NCBI GenBank assembly: GCA_028701435.1
Contig: JAQVQT010000065.1
Location: forward strand, 1 to 5,583
DNA from: Smithellaceae bacterium
Lineage (GTDB): Bacteria; Desulfobacterota; Syntrophia; Syntrophales; Smithellaceae
Direction of reading: 5' to 3'
Length of the DNA: 5,583 bases
Part shown: one piece after another, positions 5,535-5,583 of the stretch
How the letters are laid out: each line of letters begins with the position of its first letter
Numbering within the stretch: the first letter of the stretch is position 1
Program-made: the position numbers and the translations under genes
Notes under the pieces: generated by a model
The model's input: only the letters and a program-made list of their open reading frames with translations
The model's database searches: none
Told to the model about the DNA's origin: nothing

Positions 5535-5583
5535 GTATTCTTAAGAAACGGTTTTGCGCAAGGCTACTTGATTTGATGAAGAA

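Overview
The window looks like a gene-dense piece of a Gram-negative bacterial chromosome with medium to high GC. A B12-binding radical SAM protein and an adenosylcobalamin-dependent (class II) ribonucleotide reductase with NrdR boxes would suit an anaerobe or facultative anaerobe. The overall style suggests a deltaproteobacterial (Desulfobacterota-type) genome, but that placement is inferred from gene types and codon style, not from a marker gene.

Layout: bases 1-1352 (+) are the 3' part of a B12-binding/radical SAM gene whose start lies before the window. Bases 1353-1473 are a compact intergenic region. It holds a probable promoter, two NrdR-box-like operators 31 bp apart and the ribosome binding site of nrdJ. 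Bases 1474-3699 (+) are a complete nrdJ with a C-terminal TSCPD domain and a cysteine-rich tail. Directly after it, with almost no gap or a short overlap, come a secreted barnase-type ribonuclease (about 3717-4184) and its barstar-type inhibitor (4175-4456). These two overlap by 10 bases and are almost certainly co-translated. On the minus strand, converging on barstar, are a 167-residue protein of unknown function (4470-4973) and a PaaI/YbgC-like hotdog thioesterase (5088-5525). A probable minus-strand terminator and a possible promoter separate these two.

How the genes fit together: nrdJ makes deoxynucleotides in the cytoplasm and is probably repressed by NrdR when dNTP/ATP ratios are high. 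The barnase homologue keeps every main catalytic residue of barnase and has a Sec-type signal peptide, so it should be an active exported RNase. The barstar homologue has no signal and would protect the cytoplasm from RNase that has not yet been exported. Because no promoter or terminator is visible between nrdJ and the RNase, the RNase/inhibitor pair may be transcribed with nrdJ. A link between extracellular RNA degradation and nucleotide metabolism is possible but speculative. The most interesting part of the window is this overlapping RNase-inhibitor module attached to an NrdR-type transcription unit. No tRNA, rRNA, CRISPR array, insertion sequence or cobalamin riboswitch was seen.
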